NCBI RefSeq assembly: GCF_019649055.1
Contig: NW_026570248.1
Location: 62,001 to 126,000, forward strand
DNA from: Paramacrobiotus metropolitanus
Lineage: Eukaryota; Tardigrada; Eutardigrada; Parachela; Macrobiotidae
Length of the DNA stretch: 64,000 nucleotides
Direction: 5' to 3'
The notes beneath the pieces are model-generated. The model did not search any database. It was not told where the DNA came from and saw nothing but the letters and a program-made list of their open reading frames with translations. Positions 21,393-35,410 of the stretch are shown here, one piece after another. Both the position numbers and the translations under genes were made by a program. Position 1 is the stretch's first letter. Every line of letters starts with the position of its first letter.

Positions 21393-24188
21393 ATGTCGAC
21401 GTCAGGATTGAAATCCACTGTGGAGGCGCACTACAACAGGCTGGAGCAGCGCGGGCTGGAAGAGCGGAAACAAAGCCGAATCTATCATCTGCGCAGCTTC
21501 AACAACTGGGTGAAGAGCGTCTGCATAAACGAGTCGCTGAACTTGCTGCGCCGCGGAAACGACCGACGGCGCATCGCGGTGCTGGATCTGTGCTGCGGCA
21601 AAGGGGGTGATCTGAAGAAGTGGCAGATCGGCCGGATTAACTACCTGGTCTGCGCCGACATGGCTGGCACATCCGTCGACCAGTGCCGTGAACGCTACGA
21701 AGAAATGCATCGTAATCCGCGGAATCGCTGGAAGTTCGACGCCGAGTTCGTTGTGGCCGACTGTGCGCAGGCCAAGTTATGGGAGCACTACAATCGGCCT
21801 GATCAGATGTTCGACCTGGTCAGTTGCCAGTTTTCCTTCCATTACTCCTTCGAGACGCATGAGCGGGCCGAGAGGATGCTGCGGAATGCCTGCGAGCGAC
21901 TGCGTCCAGGCGGCATCTACATTGGAACAATTCCGGATTCGTACGAAATCATGTAAGTTGCCAATCTTGCCATCGGACCGTAATACCAAACAGCTGCTTG
22001 TATCATAATATATGGCTCTGGTGAAACTTCTAATAGGAATTATGATTTCTTTATTTTTCTCAATATTAGTATCTTACGTTGTTTCTTTGGTACGCCAATG
22101 TACAGAGTCGTTTCTTTATGTTCGGCTCAAGTGATAAACTGTGCAGATAATGTAGAGCTGGACTGTTTGGATGATATCATAGTGATATATCATAGTGAAT
22201 TGCCAGTTAAAAGTGTTCATTACTGTTCGAACAGTACTGTATACTGGTATTACTGTTTGATTCGCTCTGTAATCATTTTAAGATCTGGATTATGTTCCTA
22301 AAGCTTTTCCCCCATTGATTGCAGCTTTGTTGTATTTGTGCTTTATTCTTACGAGTTACAGATGCTTATATGCAGATTGCTTGATCGTAAATTAAAATGG
22401 AACTCTTTTTTGGTGGAATAGTTGTGAGATGTGCTTCGTTTTATGCAGCAGTAATTCTGTTTTAGGAAGCGGCTGCAACAGTCGGAAGTGAATGGTTTCG
22501 GTAACGAAATTTTCTCCGTGACTTTTGATTCCAAAGAACGCCAGCCGCTTTTCGGGGCCCGGTACCATTTCTTTTTGGATGGTCATGTTGATTGCCCGGA
22601 GTTTTTGGTTAACTTCCCCTTACTGGTAGACATGGCCAAGAAAATCGGGATGAAACTGCTGTACTGCTATACATTTTCCAAATTCTTTGAGGAATTTGCG
22701 GCGGTGCCTTTTTACGAAAGACTGCTGGAGCGCATGGATGCGTTGGAGGTAAATATTGAGCTAAACGAGAGCATAGTTTTTGGATCAAAATACAGATATC
22801 TTCTTTTGTTGTAAGGTAGAGCACAACTGTAATTTATTGACAGAGTTATTGCATCTGCAGTAACGGTTGATAAGCGTAGCGAAACAGAAAATGAAATAAA
22901 CCATGGAACCGCATGCTGGTACAGTGTAATACTCGTACTAGAATTAGACCGTTTTTGTTGTCAAAACGCATATGCAACTGTACGCGTTTGCGGTGGCATA
23001 GCACCTTTTTACAGAATTTAAATTTTGACCCGAAAAATGTGTTCTGGTGAGTTATGAATAGGATATTATAAAATCGTTGTAATGTTGATAATTAAATCTC
23101 GGTTGATCTTTTTGTTGTTACATTTATTAGTAATTTCTGATTTTGCTGCTTGCAGACGTATCCGTCGGATCACCTGGTTGCGTCTGTTGACGAAGGCGAG
23201 TACGAAGAAGCACAGGAAGTCCTGGCCAGTCAACGAGCGAAACAAGTTGTACGTAATGCATGTATTCTGCAAGAAGAAATCCACAACATTAACCACATTA
23301 ACCGAAAAGAAAAATTTCATCTACCGCAACTGCGAATCAGAGATAGAAAAAAATAAATAAATCATTGGATAAAAATTCGCTTAAATTTTTTTACTTCCGC
23401 CTTCACAAAGAAATAACATGTTAAGGTGATAAGTGTGCGTATCTAAAGTATGTATTATTTTAAAGTACGGTTAGTGCCTTTGCGTCCCACCTTTAATAAT
23501 AATATCATCTTTCTGGTAATAACACTGTACACAGTATTACGTAGTACTCGTACCGTAGCTAGTACAGTATCATTGTATACGTTATTTAACTTCGCTGTTC
23601 TTTGACACTCTGCAGACGTAAATCGTTCTGAAGTTTCATTAAAATTTGGCTGCATTCCTTTCTGGATTCCCGTAGAATTAAATACGCCATTACTAACAAT
23701 AAGATTGCGTAAAGGTGCAGATGCTGTTCTGAAATTTGACCTGCTTGTCTTTGCTTCCTGCCTTCTTATGTAAGTACGTGTTCCATTTGACACGAGCACT
23801 GATGGTAACAGGTAACTGGCAGAAAGCATTAATAGTACGCAGTTTTCTAAAATTTGCATACAGCGTCACTGAGCAGTGTAACAAATAGCGCCATCGTTTT
23901 AAAGGAAATAAGATTTGGTAACGGTTAAATTTTGCTGGTTCACAGAGTCCGGTGTTATAGGGTTGTCTCAGCCGGTCCGAATGGGAAGTAGCGTCAATGT
24001 ATGTGGCTTTTGCTTTCCAAAAAGAAGATGACAACGTTTCCCACGCGAGAAGGCCGGAGACTTCGAACGCTGTTCCAGAACAACGATCTCAAAATCGTGG
24101 TGGTCATCGTGATGACAGAAATGGTCAGCATAGGAGAGACACTATGAATGGGCAAACTTCCGCAGCCAAACGAGCACGCGAGCAGTAA
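21393..24188 (+). CDS. RNMT: mRNA cap guanine-N7 methyltransferase
   Basis: Four exons, 21393-21952, 22466-22748, 23156-23245 and 23961-24188, give 386 residues in phase. The enzyme transfers methyl from SAM to N7 of the GpppN cap in the nucleus. Visible motifs are VLDLCCGKGGDLKKW (SAM motif I, about 63-77), CADMAG, QFSFHYSF (about 146-153), LRPGGIYIGTIPDS, FGNEIFSVTF after the first junction, and the C-terminal SRSEWEVASMYVAFAFQK. The start is the only ATG before the core, so the N-terminal regulatory extension of vertebrate RNMT is missing. After the usual family end there is a tail of about 54 residues rich in Arg, Asn, Gln and Gly. The exon 3 donor (CAA/GTTGTA) is weak. Without splicing there, the frame would run to a stop at about 23356 and lose the conserved SEWE segment, so splicing is preferred. 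Confidence 0.88.
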
Positions 24189-27100
24189 AAGAAAGATACT
24201 GCAGACGAATATTGGAAGATGAGCAAGCAACTGCGTGCGTCGTTTGGGCTTTACGCACTGCATAGCGCTGCTGTTTCAAGAGGATCCGTTTTATGGTTAC
24301 ACCTCGCAAATACACTGCGATGTCTTGCGCGGTTTATGTAGCACACCAATCGCGATCGTTAAATTTCCGATTCGGTGGCATAGTGGACAAATTCTCCATT
24401 AAATAGCCTAATTAAGTTTTTCACGATGGTCATTTCGTGATTTTCTGGTGGGGGATGTTGACCTCAGTACGCCGTCAGTTTTAAACGGTGAAATGGCTAG
24501 AAATCCTTAGGATGATGTTTCCTTCTGGCTTCTGGCAATGATTACGCTTCTGACTGTGTTTCTACAGAATATGCCATAATGATAGCATGTAATTTTTATT
24601 AATAATAATAATTCGTGTCTGTGTTGAAACTGTTAATAAATTAAGTTTCCGCCCTGTCCACTAGCGTTTACCATAATAAGTCGCTTACATGCATTTCATC
24701 TGAGGACTACTTTCCGTTGTTTTTTTTTTTAAATAGTCTGTGCGACTGTGCCGTACACGTTACAAAGCGTATATGTATTGTACCTCCATATACATATCTG
24801 TAACCCAAGTTTTGAAACGGAAACTGTTTGCACGATATTAAGAGCACAAATAGACTGCATATGAATTTAATGGTTAAAAAATCGTCTTTGACACGTATAC
24901 TGTATATAGATACCCGGGAAAATAAGAGTGATGATAGCGAAGTAAAATTCCGGTAAAAATGTGTTCGGACGGGAAGGATGCGCACTTTGCGTAAGAGAGC
25001 AAAACATAATGAATGGTTTGCACAAATTACCGCTGGACTACTACAAAATGTGGTGCAAAAATATTCGTACCATTAGCACCATTAATACGTGCCAAAATAT
25101 TCAGAGTCCAGTGTTTCGGTAAGCAAATATTTTTAGTAAGGAGAGTAAAAAGATGAACGAGTTTATTGCGCGTCGCCGACTGGTTGATATCGCAAATCAT
25201 TGCTTCATTAATTACAACCAGTAATAACTGACGATCGGTATTAAATCATCTTCGGTATATGCCTGCCTATTGGGTGTATTTGGATCTATACACTGTCAAA
25301 AACTGATTGGTTGTCGGCTGCGCGCGTTCCGTGGATGCTAGAATCATTCGCCTTGAGCGAGTGATTACTGAATTTTTAGATGGTCAAAGATCTTATTTCG
25401 AAATAGACAGGCGAGAAATGCGGCCACATACTGCCGCAACTATTCGAACTTTTGCAAACATTTTGAATGATACTCATTCATTCGTATATTTTGCTAGATT
25501 TATATGAAGTCACGAAGGAAATATTATACGGTATCTGGGCAGACTAAGCTGTCAGTTTGAACATCGAGTTAAGCACGCAAAACTGAAGAAAAACGTTTTC
25601 GAAACCAAGCTATTTTTCATTAAAATTTGTTTAGAATCTTGGTTTCGCCAATAGTATTGAGTCCGCATTCTAAATTTGTGATAACAATAATGGCAACTTG
25701 CTACAATATGAAAGTCAAGACGGTCCAATAAATTGCGAATACAGTTGTTTTATGACATTATTTAGTACGATAACTACGAGTAGAGTGCAGTAAGACTAGG
25801 TTACGTTAACAATTTCTTTATCGAAAACTAGTTATTGAATTGAGGGAAAGAAAAGAAATTAAAAATATGCTTGTTAAAATTTCATTATCACAAAAGTACA
25901 TAGTATATTATTTGCTGAGTCTGTATTACAATCCACCGTTTGCCGCGCACACTGCATACACTAATTTTTAAAATCAATAACACTGTAAAACATCCATGAT
26001 AAAAACAGCATTAGGTTATTCGTGATATTCAAATCTCGCTATATGAAAATTTAGCGATTGGTTTACTGATACCCTTGGAAGCCTTAAATTAACAAGTAAA
26101 AATATTGTACGTATACTTACTACTACCATATCAAATTATTGGGATATCAAGCTACTACTTATCATTTCACCATCGGCAACAATTGTTGAAATTTCACGGT
26201 GGGCAATAGTAAGTATGCATAAGGAAAATCGTATTATTTTTATACACGTAAGTTAAGTATTCACCCACTATTAAAATTTCATATATGTATGTAGTAAAAA
26301 GACGGAGGAAAATGGAGCAGTAGTCACAGACGCCATCCGACGAGGTCACGACCCCGAGAATCGTTTGTCTGTAAAATGTTCCCGCTCTATGTCGGAGGAC
26401 ATAGTAGTTCAAAGTTTAATGTGCTGCATCAGCATTTACTTTTCGAAGCTCTAAATAAATTTTCCATACGTACCACACCAGACAGTGCCGTAGATGTGAT
26501 TATTATATACACAGTCACTACCACACATTTATCGTTAGTGCCGTACTAAGCACATACACGATGGCGGAAAGCCCATTTCAGGAATATACTAGGCCTGGCG
26601 AAGTAGCCTTTCCGTCCGATAACGCGCGCCTAAAACCCACCATCATCAGAATGGAACCGTGCTAATTGGTTAACTTGCCGGTTTCTAACCATCATTATCT
26701 CGAAAAATACGTAACCCCAAGAAGCCGGTAGTAAAATTCATAACGATTTACTAATATTTTATGGGCATTATGATAGCCATTATGCATAGTATATTAACTA
26801 TTAAGATTACACGCGTACATGGAACACAGGGTTAGTCCATTGCTTGAGTGACACTGAGCCTACAGTTATCTTAAAAAATCACAATTTTCTTGCACCGAAT
26901 TCGCATTGGCAGGACCATTACACACTCCTGCCAATGAGGAGTGTTAAACAAACATCAACATTTAAGCAAGGTCTGGCGTCGATGTATCATTTGCATTTTT
27001 ACGGCAATGCCGGATTATCGAAACCCCGTGTGAGCGCCATACCGGTATTTGGTGGCTTTTTTTTGCTAGACACAACAGACCATAATCATACTGGATGCCA

Positions 27101-30100
27101 TTGCCAGCATACCCAGCACACGGTTTGACCTGAACAACTGCGGCCAACTGCAAGTCACCCATCGACATCGTGAAAACCACCTACTGCAGACAATAACGTG
27201 CACTTACTTCGATCCAAATCGATAATCTGTTGACCTCCTACAGCATTCAGGCTACCATCGGACGACAACGCACCACACCGGTCGCTCATCCGACGACGAC
27301 TTCCGTCAACTGAACGTTCACAGGCTAAACGCCCTCCTGCTGTAGCCGCTACTGTTGTGCCGCGCCGACTTAATGCAGCGCGGCAGGCAAAAGTTAACCA
27401 GCCAACCGGATCCTCTCTGACAATAATGCCACCGATGCAATGGACGATCAACAAGGCATCTCCACTTTCCTCCTCCTGTCCTGACCGCTTCTCCAGATCA
27501 ATACTCCAACAACTCACTTGACCATTATGATAATTATGCTCGATCAAAATCAGCTTTCACAATGATCTCAGAAACAATTATTTCTTTCTGTCAGACCACT
27601 ATGAAAACCAGTTTTGCATCAGAGCACAGACGACGACCAGCCAGCCACAGCATGTCTTGTTATTCCTATAAACATCCGTCCAAGTGAGAATCGCAACGGA
27701 ATCCCGCAAATAAAGCGCGCGCCGATTTCGGGCTAAACGCATCATGATCACCACGGATGTGATATCTTCGTCGCAGAGACAAGGATATATCTTCGCTACC
27801 TAGAAAAAACCGTATGTAATTTCCGCAGTCTCGTCTGATGGAGGAAAATGGTACGATAAACTACAGAGCAAAAATTTTGCTACGTACAACACACACACGT
27901 TATACACATCGACACCCAGCACCGCAACAAATATGGAACGCGATCGAGTGAGTGGCCTGCAGCAGACATTGCTCGATCAGGCTCACAGCATATGACATTC
28001 ATATCATGCAGACTAGACACTGTATACAGCAACGCGCCAGCGAGTGCTACATGCATACCATCAGGGAGGAGAAAACTTGAATTACATCAAGTTCCTAGCT
28101 CAGTATACATCACCGTACAACACCCAAGTGCAGATTTGAGAATCGGATACTCATGCAATAAGTTAACAAGTCAAATCGTCTGGCTAGCAGCATTCACTTG
28201 CCGTACCACTTCGCTCATATTTACGAAACGAGCCGTATTAAATATTGTAGCCACTCTCGCGACTGCACCCTGTCCTTGCGCGATTCACAGCGCAATCAAC
28301 TTATAACGGTGTACAAATCGCAAAGCAATGACGGCGGCTGTACACGAAACGAGCGGAAACACATCGCAGCAGCATTTCACTGCGTATGTGTGCAGAGAGA
28401 TAAATTCACAGATCCGGCATCATCCGTGCAGTATCACTATCAGCATCCGGCACGGACGACACACCAGACAGTTTCATGTCTCGTTGCTAGTAACACGCAA
28501 TGCGGTCGCTATCATCAGCATTTTGTATAACCCGAGCGCCGTCGTCGCCGTAAGTACTTCACAGCACAGAGAGATCCACATTTAACCGTCGTGTGGGCCA
28601 CCGATAGTTAATGCCGAGAGCTCTAACTAACTGAAAAACTTCACCGTTATACATATGTAGACAACATATACAGAAACTGAATCGGTTATCCATCGCGACA
28701 CTGCACACACGCACTCACACTTGTACACATACGGACACCGTAAGTGGCTCATATGCTTTTAACGATACGACTCTCAGATGCAGTTCTTGGCCAAATCGTC
28801 AAATAATTATCTGCTAACGCATCCACGACCTGATTCCCTCATCGAAAATAAATCACCAAGAGGCCCCAGCTATTCTCAGACCCATCCGTAACTTCTGCGC
28901 AGCAGCCGCTGCGACCTAAGAATAGTCACAATTTTAATCTTACTGTCAACCTGAATGAGTGCGTCATTTGAAAAATAGCCATCATCTGTCCCAGTAATCC
29001 AGAAATGCAATCAAAATATTCAGTCTATGCGTTAATGGACATAAAATGACCGGATGTTCGGAATAATCGATACAGTTAGAAAAAAAACTTCATAACACTG
29101 AAAATAGAAAGAGTATCGTTTAGAAATAGTCGATAATTTATCAACGATTATGTCAATACGAACACAACGGGAAATCAGACACTGTCCAGAAAATTTCGAC
29201 ACGAAGTGCAGAAGGCTACGTATTAACCTCAGCAACTCTTTCGCCCAACGTTCGTTCTATTCTGCACATTTATTTCAGGTTGTGTTTAGGTCGGTTGTGA
29301 TCCTAACATTATTCGCAAGATTCATTATCAGACGTAGCGTTCAAATAGCAAAGTTTATAGGTCACCACACGATTGTGGACCGTGAGAACGGCCGTGCCTT
29401 AAACATGGCCGGGTTCACCCAGGCGGATATGGTGACTATGATGTTACGAGTCTTACGACACCCTATGCTCGCTGTACAGAACACGGGAACTGACAGGAAG
29501 CACCGCCATCATTCTGATCTTTTATTTTCTGACAATACGCATCATTTCATCCATCTTGTAAACCTCATTGTATAATACAATATGTACGCAATACGTTAGT
29601 AATCAACCGCAATCGTTTCTCGCAATCAGCACTAGCTCCTCGAAGAAAGCTTACAGCAACCATTACTAATTTCAATACTGTTTTAGTACTTAATTTCACT
29701 GCTGCACAAGCCGACTTTTCGGCAGCCTTCACCGGCCAGCACGGTAAATCGCCAGTTCATCCACTCAAAATCGAAAACAACAAAATACAAGTAAAATAAC
29801 AAGCATTTCCCGACGGAACCCTAAAACTATTCGAGCAAAATACCGACAGTAAGCAGTACGTCCCGTCAAGTTTGCGTACGACATCACAACACACGAGCAC
29901 CGCTATCGGACAATAAACTCAACGGTAAGCTGGTAACGTACTCGTTATATTTCGTGCTATCCACTCCAGTAAACCTAGCCGAAGCTGCCGAACCGCCTCA
30001 ACCACTTCAACATCGAACGAGATATTGACCAACTTAATATTTTCACATCATTTCTTATGTTATATTTTTATACGATACGGATGCTTTGAATTTAATATCA

Positions 30101-33100
30101 TTTCATAATATAGAGTTTATAAAACAGCATAGAGCTGAATCTTCGGCATACAGCAAACCACAGCAAGCCATAAAGTTTTTTAAACAAATTCAGATTCAGA
30201 TCTGCGGCCAAAATATTAGCGCGGCCGCGAAGTGAAACAATCGGCTATTTATTTTAGCTTTCGAATTTCAGCTATAAAATATCTGGAAGGAAGCGCCGAT
30301 GATAAGACGCGTTATCTTCGTATATCACACATTACACAACGGTACCGCAACACTGCTCTAACGTTCTGCAGTACGGAGATATCAAGCGCTTGAGAATGAG
30401 ACAATTATCACCACTAGCAACAGTTTGCGGCGCCATTACCGACCATTGGCAAACTATGGATCAATAATGTCCTACAAAAATCGATATTTCGCCGACAAAC
30501 GACAAATATAAATTGTTGCCGGGCATTACATTTTAGAGAATTCACTAATGGCAAACTACAGTAGTTCGACGCCCGTTCTTTATCGATATCATTCAGTAGT
30601 GTAACGCTTATACGCGACATATGCTATGAGTGCCTTGCCGGAATCCGACAAGGAAATCGTGGGATGAAGTTTCTTAGATCTTCCAAAAATGATATTATTA
30701 TAGCCATTTGCATTGGCTACTCAATAAAATGAATGTTCAAAGACCTCCAACCGAGAGCACGAGATTTTCATTCGGACACAATCACGTTGGCAACTTGGCA
30801 CTTATAAAGTTACGTAAAACTTAAAATTAAGCGCGGCTGACTAGTGAAGTAATTAATGAGATAATACATACTAGCACAGATGCACAGGGACCATTTACGG
30901 CATACTTTTCACTGCCAGCCACGTGCCGTTTACGTTATAATCACACTGCATTTTATCAGTGCATCAGTCAAACAAAATCAGCCGCACCTTTCAACACAAC
31001 GTACCGCAGCATATGGCTAGAAGTTTACAACTGATGCTGATACATTTCTAACTTCCACTCGTTCCACCTTACCAAGAAAATCAATAGACTGAGACAACAA
31101 AACGGAGAAAGTATTCATTGTGAGCTTGGATGACGAAAAGTTGATCCATTTATTATCTCAAAAATCTCGAATAAAACGCTACAATACACGTTACCGACAG
31201 TCACGTGTAACTGTTCCTGTAGTTTCGTTTTAAGTTATTTCGCCGAAGTGGTGGATGAATTATTATACATAAGACGCCTTTAGTTCTGATCAACTTCATC
31301 AAAGGATACCCGGCTATAAATACTTAGTCATACAACCGGACGGAGAAAAACGCTTTCAGCTTGATAGTGAAGCGAGATCAAACATCCAACTGCGGATTGG
31401 AAACAAGGACGAACACCACCGCCGATAACTCAAAATCTACCTAGACAGCAATCCATAAGACCAGTTCGGTCGTTTACGAATTGACAATGAATTATTCCAT
31501 TTTGCAGGCCCAACTAGCCAGTTTGCGATACATGTCGAAAGAATTTTGTTTACCCAAGTCATGCTGCCTTTCTAACCGGTTTTGCGCTATGCATTGCCAT
31601 AAAATCTCAGTTTGGAAACGACTAGTGAGAATCAAGCACCGCATGCAATCATAATAATAGCTGATTTTTCAACAAAAGAATGTGATGAATATCCCTGATA
31701 TAATTTTAAGTCACTATTAACCTTATAGAGCTGCACCGCATACAGCCTGTTTAGTTCCACCTGTCTACCAATTTCCACTGCCCAGGGGCAATAACACTGC
31801 AGCATTGACAGGAGATAACAACAGAACCAATTACTGATTATGATAAATGGTCGTCTTACTTTTTTCCCATTGTGATCAAGCTTTCTCCTTCGTAATACAA
31901 AAGTATTCGATGATCCCAAATTCGTTTACCTGTTCCCGTTACTCAGTGCTGCAATAAACAATAAAAATATTTTTAAGATCATTCCTTTTTATACAACTGC
32001 TAGTGCCGACCAGACAGCCCAAACCCAAGCAGCGCACTATCATTTATTTCATATTCAGCTACTGTGTTTCCAATATCAAGAATTAAGTTTACAGCAAGTC
32101 CAAAGCATATAACAAGTGCTTCGGTATCTGTAGATTATCTACCACAGATCTATCTATAAATGTACGTATACCACCATAACTGTCTTTAAATGTACGTATC
32201 TATGGCACCAACAAGAACTGTAATTAATAAATTATCTTTTTAACAAATGGATGTGAGCGATCAAAACACGTTCAACGTTTTTAAGCAGATAGCCTATATT
32301 TGTTATAATTTAAGCGGTCGTTCGGTAAAACATTTCGCCATACACCATTTCAATCGCCAAAACATGGTATGCTAAGAACGGCAGTCTGTCTTTTTTTTTG
32401 CCGGTACAGCAAGTTAGCTACGCAAGTGAGTATCGCACTATTTCTCTAAACACTTCAACCAGATCCAAATGCAGATCAGAACAGACTCAACAGAGAAAGA
32501 TAACACTGCCATGCGCTGCTATTACTTCTGCACTGAGTGCTATCCTCAGGTGAATAAATAGTATGTCTTGAGAAAATCGGAAAAAATGTTTAAAAGATGG
32601 GAAACAGTTTTCACGTAATGCCAGCCCTTAATAGGGCAACATCTATTCTACAGCAGAACATATCACCTCTACAAGTACATTAGTGGAGAAAAACAAGTTA
32701 TGTTCGTATAAGTTGGGCTGGGAATCTGTTGTCTGCAAAAACTCCTAGATAAGTCATTAAAAAGCCATTTAGGAAACCGTGTACGACTATACCGCGTACA
32801 CGCAGTACTGAATCACAAGACAATCTTCATTCCAGGCAAGTTAATAGTTCTTGCTTGACTGAATTTTTACCAAGAGACATTAAGGGTTTTATGTGTTACT
32901 AAAATGGCACTCCATTGTAATCTTGATCGCCGTAACACAACCTAATTGAATGCATCGCCGCAGTATTCACGATGCTTAACTAATTCCATCCAAACTACCT
33001 GGACTACGACAATGTAAAATATGTACATATCCTCAACGAAATGCAGGTACACAGACCGCAAAGACACCATGAAAAAAGACGCTCTAATTGGACAGATATA

Positions 33101-35074
33101 AACAATAACAACACCACTGTTTGTGCGTTCACGCTTCACTGCATTTAGTCACCGCCCGATCTGTCAAGCAGTCTATAATTAGTAACTTTTGAAATTTTAA
33201 CTACTGTTCTCACGACAGGCTGCAGCTAACGGAAGTTAGAGGTAGTCGACAGTGATGTTCAGTTGTGCGTCGTCGTCTGATTCAGTCATGAACCAGCGAG
33301 TGAACATCAATTCGTTTGACCCATGCGCCACTCAAGCATGCGTACGTAAGGGGATTCATAGTTCACACGTAGTGCCAGCGGATTTCCAAAACCCGTGCAA
33401 CTCATCAAAATAAATACCCGTTCCGAAAACAGATTTAAACGACTTTACTTAACAGGTCCCCATTCAATATTTGACTATCGCGATCTTGTAGCGCATCGGA
33501 CGTGAACGGTTACATATGAAATTTCTTCACTCTTACGGTTGCCGCAGGTCTGTATCAATCTGCGGTGTAGCACTAACAACTGTAAGCATAGTAGCATACT
33601 AGGCAACCCTTCCCAACTTGATGCTGAAATGGACTCAGCGAGAAAGTTAAAATGCTGAAAGTTAACTGGTTATTGTACTTACCTTCTTACTTGCTTCAAC
33701 GGAGAAAGATAACGGTTAATTACCATATGCGGAAGATTACCCAACAACCAAAATCACATAATTTTTTATCAAAGTTTAAATCATTTTTGATTTTAATAAA
33801 ACAGTCTGGTTCAGATGCAGTATTTAGGCGGTGTTAACACAATTTCACGTTTGGGCTCAGCCTACAGAATCGAATCAAAGCTGGGTTGTACCGCACCGCA
33901 CAGCATTTTATACAAATAGAAATTAAGTAACTCAATATCGATGATTTTCAGTCGAAAAAAATAACTACGAATTTACAAACCCGTACCCAGGCAAGGCTTA
34001 GCAAATTTAACAATTAAATTATTACGAATACACGATCTCCCCGTAAGGAGCCGATAACAATTTTTTTAGGCAAATTACTAATAATTTCCAAATTATAACA
34101 GTAGTAACACAAAAAACCGTGATGACAATCTGAAAATACTAAAATATTAATTAAAATTCGAGATAAGCGCGAAGAAAACTCGTGATTCAAAAACTCCAAG
34201 ATTGCGAAACCAACGTTCGTCCATATGATGTCACAAAGAGGAGTAGTTCCTTTACGGTCATTACCAGTCTCTCTACACGAACGGCTATATAAAATTTAAA
34301 ATACCTCACCAGTTACCATCATTATTCATTATCAGCTTATAATTCTAAATCTACTGCTTACTCTTACCATTCTGTTCAGAATTTTCTGGCTTGATCCTTC
34401 GACTCGTCTTTTCATTCTGTGGTTCCAGACTCCAGTGTAATAAGGCCGCTTATGGAAATGCAGCGCTTCTTATCACCGAACCAAATTCTTCGCCGCGAAC
34501 TGCACGTGGTCCGCCGTTCTGTTCCCTGCAACGGAATGTGATTATCGACTATCGTCATTCCCAGATCAGAAATATCACATTTCAATGTGTTACATCATAA
34601 CCACTTACAGGTTTGGGCTTTCATAAACCATTTGGCTGCAAACACAAGCAAATCACGAAGCACGTGCGCACCTTACGTTAACTGGTTTGAACGGCAACAT
34701 GACTGTCACGATGTTAGCTGTTAGCAGTGTGCTTTCGCTTTCCGATGTTTCCGAAGCCAAAGCTCGTGCTCATGTTTTCCGTCGGTTTACTGCTGCCAGT
34801 TCCGCGGCCATACTTACACATGCCTGATCGTCAGCGTTCTCATTTCGCGCCGAAATTTTCTACGTAGAATGAGTAAGACAAACATCGCTCATTTTGCCAT
34901 ATACAAGAATCTGACAGAACCGGTTTCCTTGCGAACTTACATGAAATTTCATAGGCCGCAGCGTCATCAGTACGCCGCAGATTCGAAACTGACTTCAGGC
35001 AAACCAAAGTGAATTTCAAAATCAGAAAATAAAATTCTCATGTATTAAAGTCAGACTGTCAGAGACGGTAGAGT
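24189..35074. other. Long region without a recognised gene
   Basis: About 10.9 kb with no frame that resembles a known family. Two open stretches may be worth noting. One is minus-strand 27205-27547, which ends exactly at a consensus donor GTAAGTG. The other is plus-strand 29150-29575, a 141-codon frame. Neither has recognisable domains or neighbouring exons. 27.1-28.7 kb is visibly less AT-rich than its surroundings and could be a promoter or 5' UTR region of a non-coding or unrecognised transcript. No tRNA was seen. Confidence 0.45.
27205..27547 (-). other. Possible exon of an unrecognised gene
   Basis: The frame is open on the minus strand from about 27547. It has a Ser/Arg/Gly-rich segment and reads IIDLDR immediately before a consensus 5' splice site (GATCGAA/GTAAGTG). 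It has no upstream ATG near its 5' end and no similarity I recognise, and no following exon could be placed. It could be a 5' exon of an unknown gene or a chance frame. Confidence 0.2.
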
Positions 35075-35410
35075 AGAGATAGCAACGGCCGGCTAAACGG
35101 CTGATCTTTCGGCTAACGGCCGGCTGAAATCCTTAGCCGGCTAACTCATCGCGGCTGGAGCTCCCAGCCGGCTTAAGCAGCCGGCTTGACATCGGCTACG
35201 GCTTACAAAAATCCTCAGCCGGCTGGCCAATCGCCGGCTAAGACGCGGCTCTCTGCCGGCCGCCGCCATCTTTAGCCTTAGCCGGCTAACTTATCGCGGC
35301 TGGAGCTCTCAGCCGGCTTAAGCAGCCGGCTTCGCATCGGCTTGCAAAAATCCTCAGCCGGCTGGCCAATCGCCCGCTAAGCCGGCTCTCGGCCGGCCGC
35401 TGCCATCTCT
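35075..35410. mobile_element. CCGGCT-rich inverted-repeat element
   Basis: The ends form inverted repeats of about 20 bp: AGAGATAGCAACGGCCGGCT at 35075 and the complement of AGAGATGGCAGCGGCCGGCC ending at 35410. The interior is dominated by AGCCGGCT-type palindromes. It contains two diverged copies of a unit of roughly 150 bp (each with TTATCGCGGCTGGAGCTC-like and CAGCCGGCTGGCCAATCG segments). There is no coding capacity. A target-site duplication is not clear. It is most likely a small non-autonomous DNA transposon. Confidence 0.6.

Noticed and set aside
23156..23356. Unspliced RNMT exon 3 read to a stop as the true C-terminus
   Set aside because: It would discard the conserved SRSEWEVASMYVAFAFQK segment found in phase at 23961, so the spliced form is preferred.
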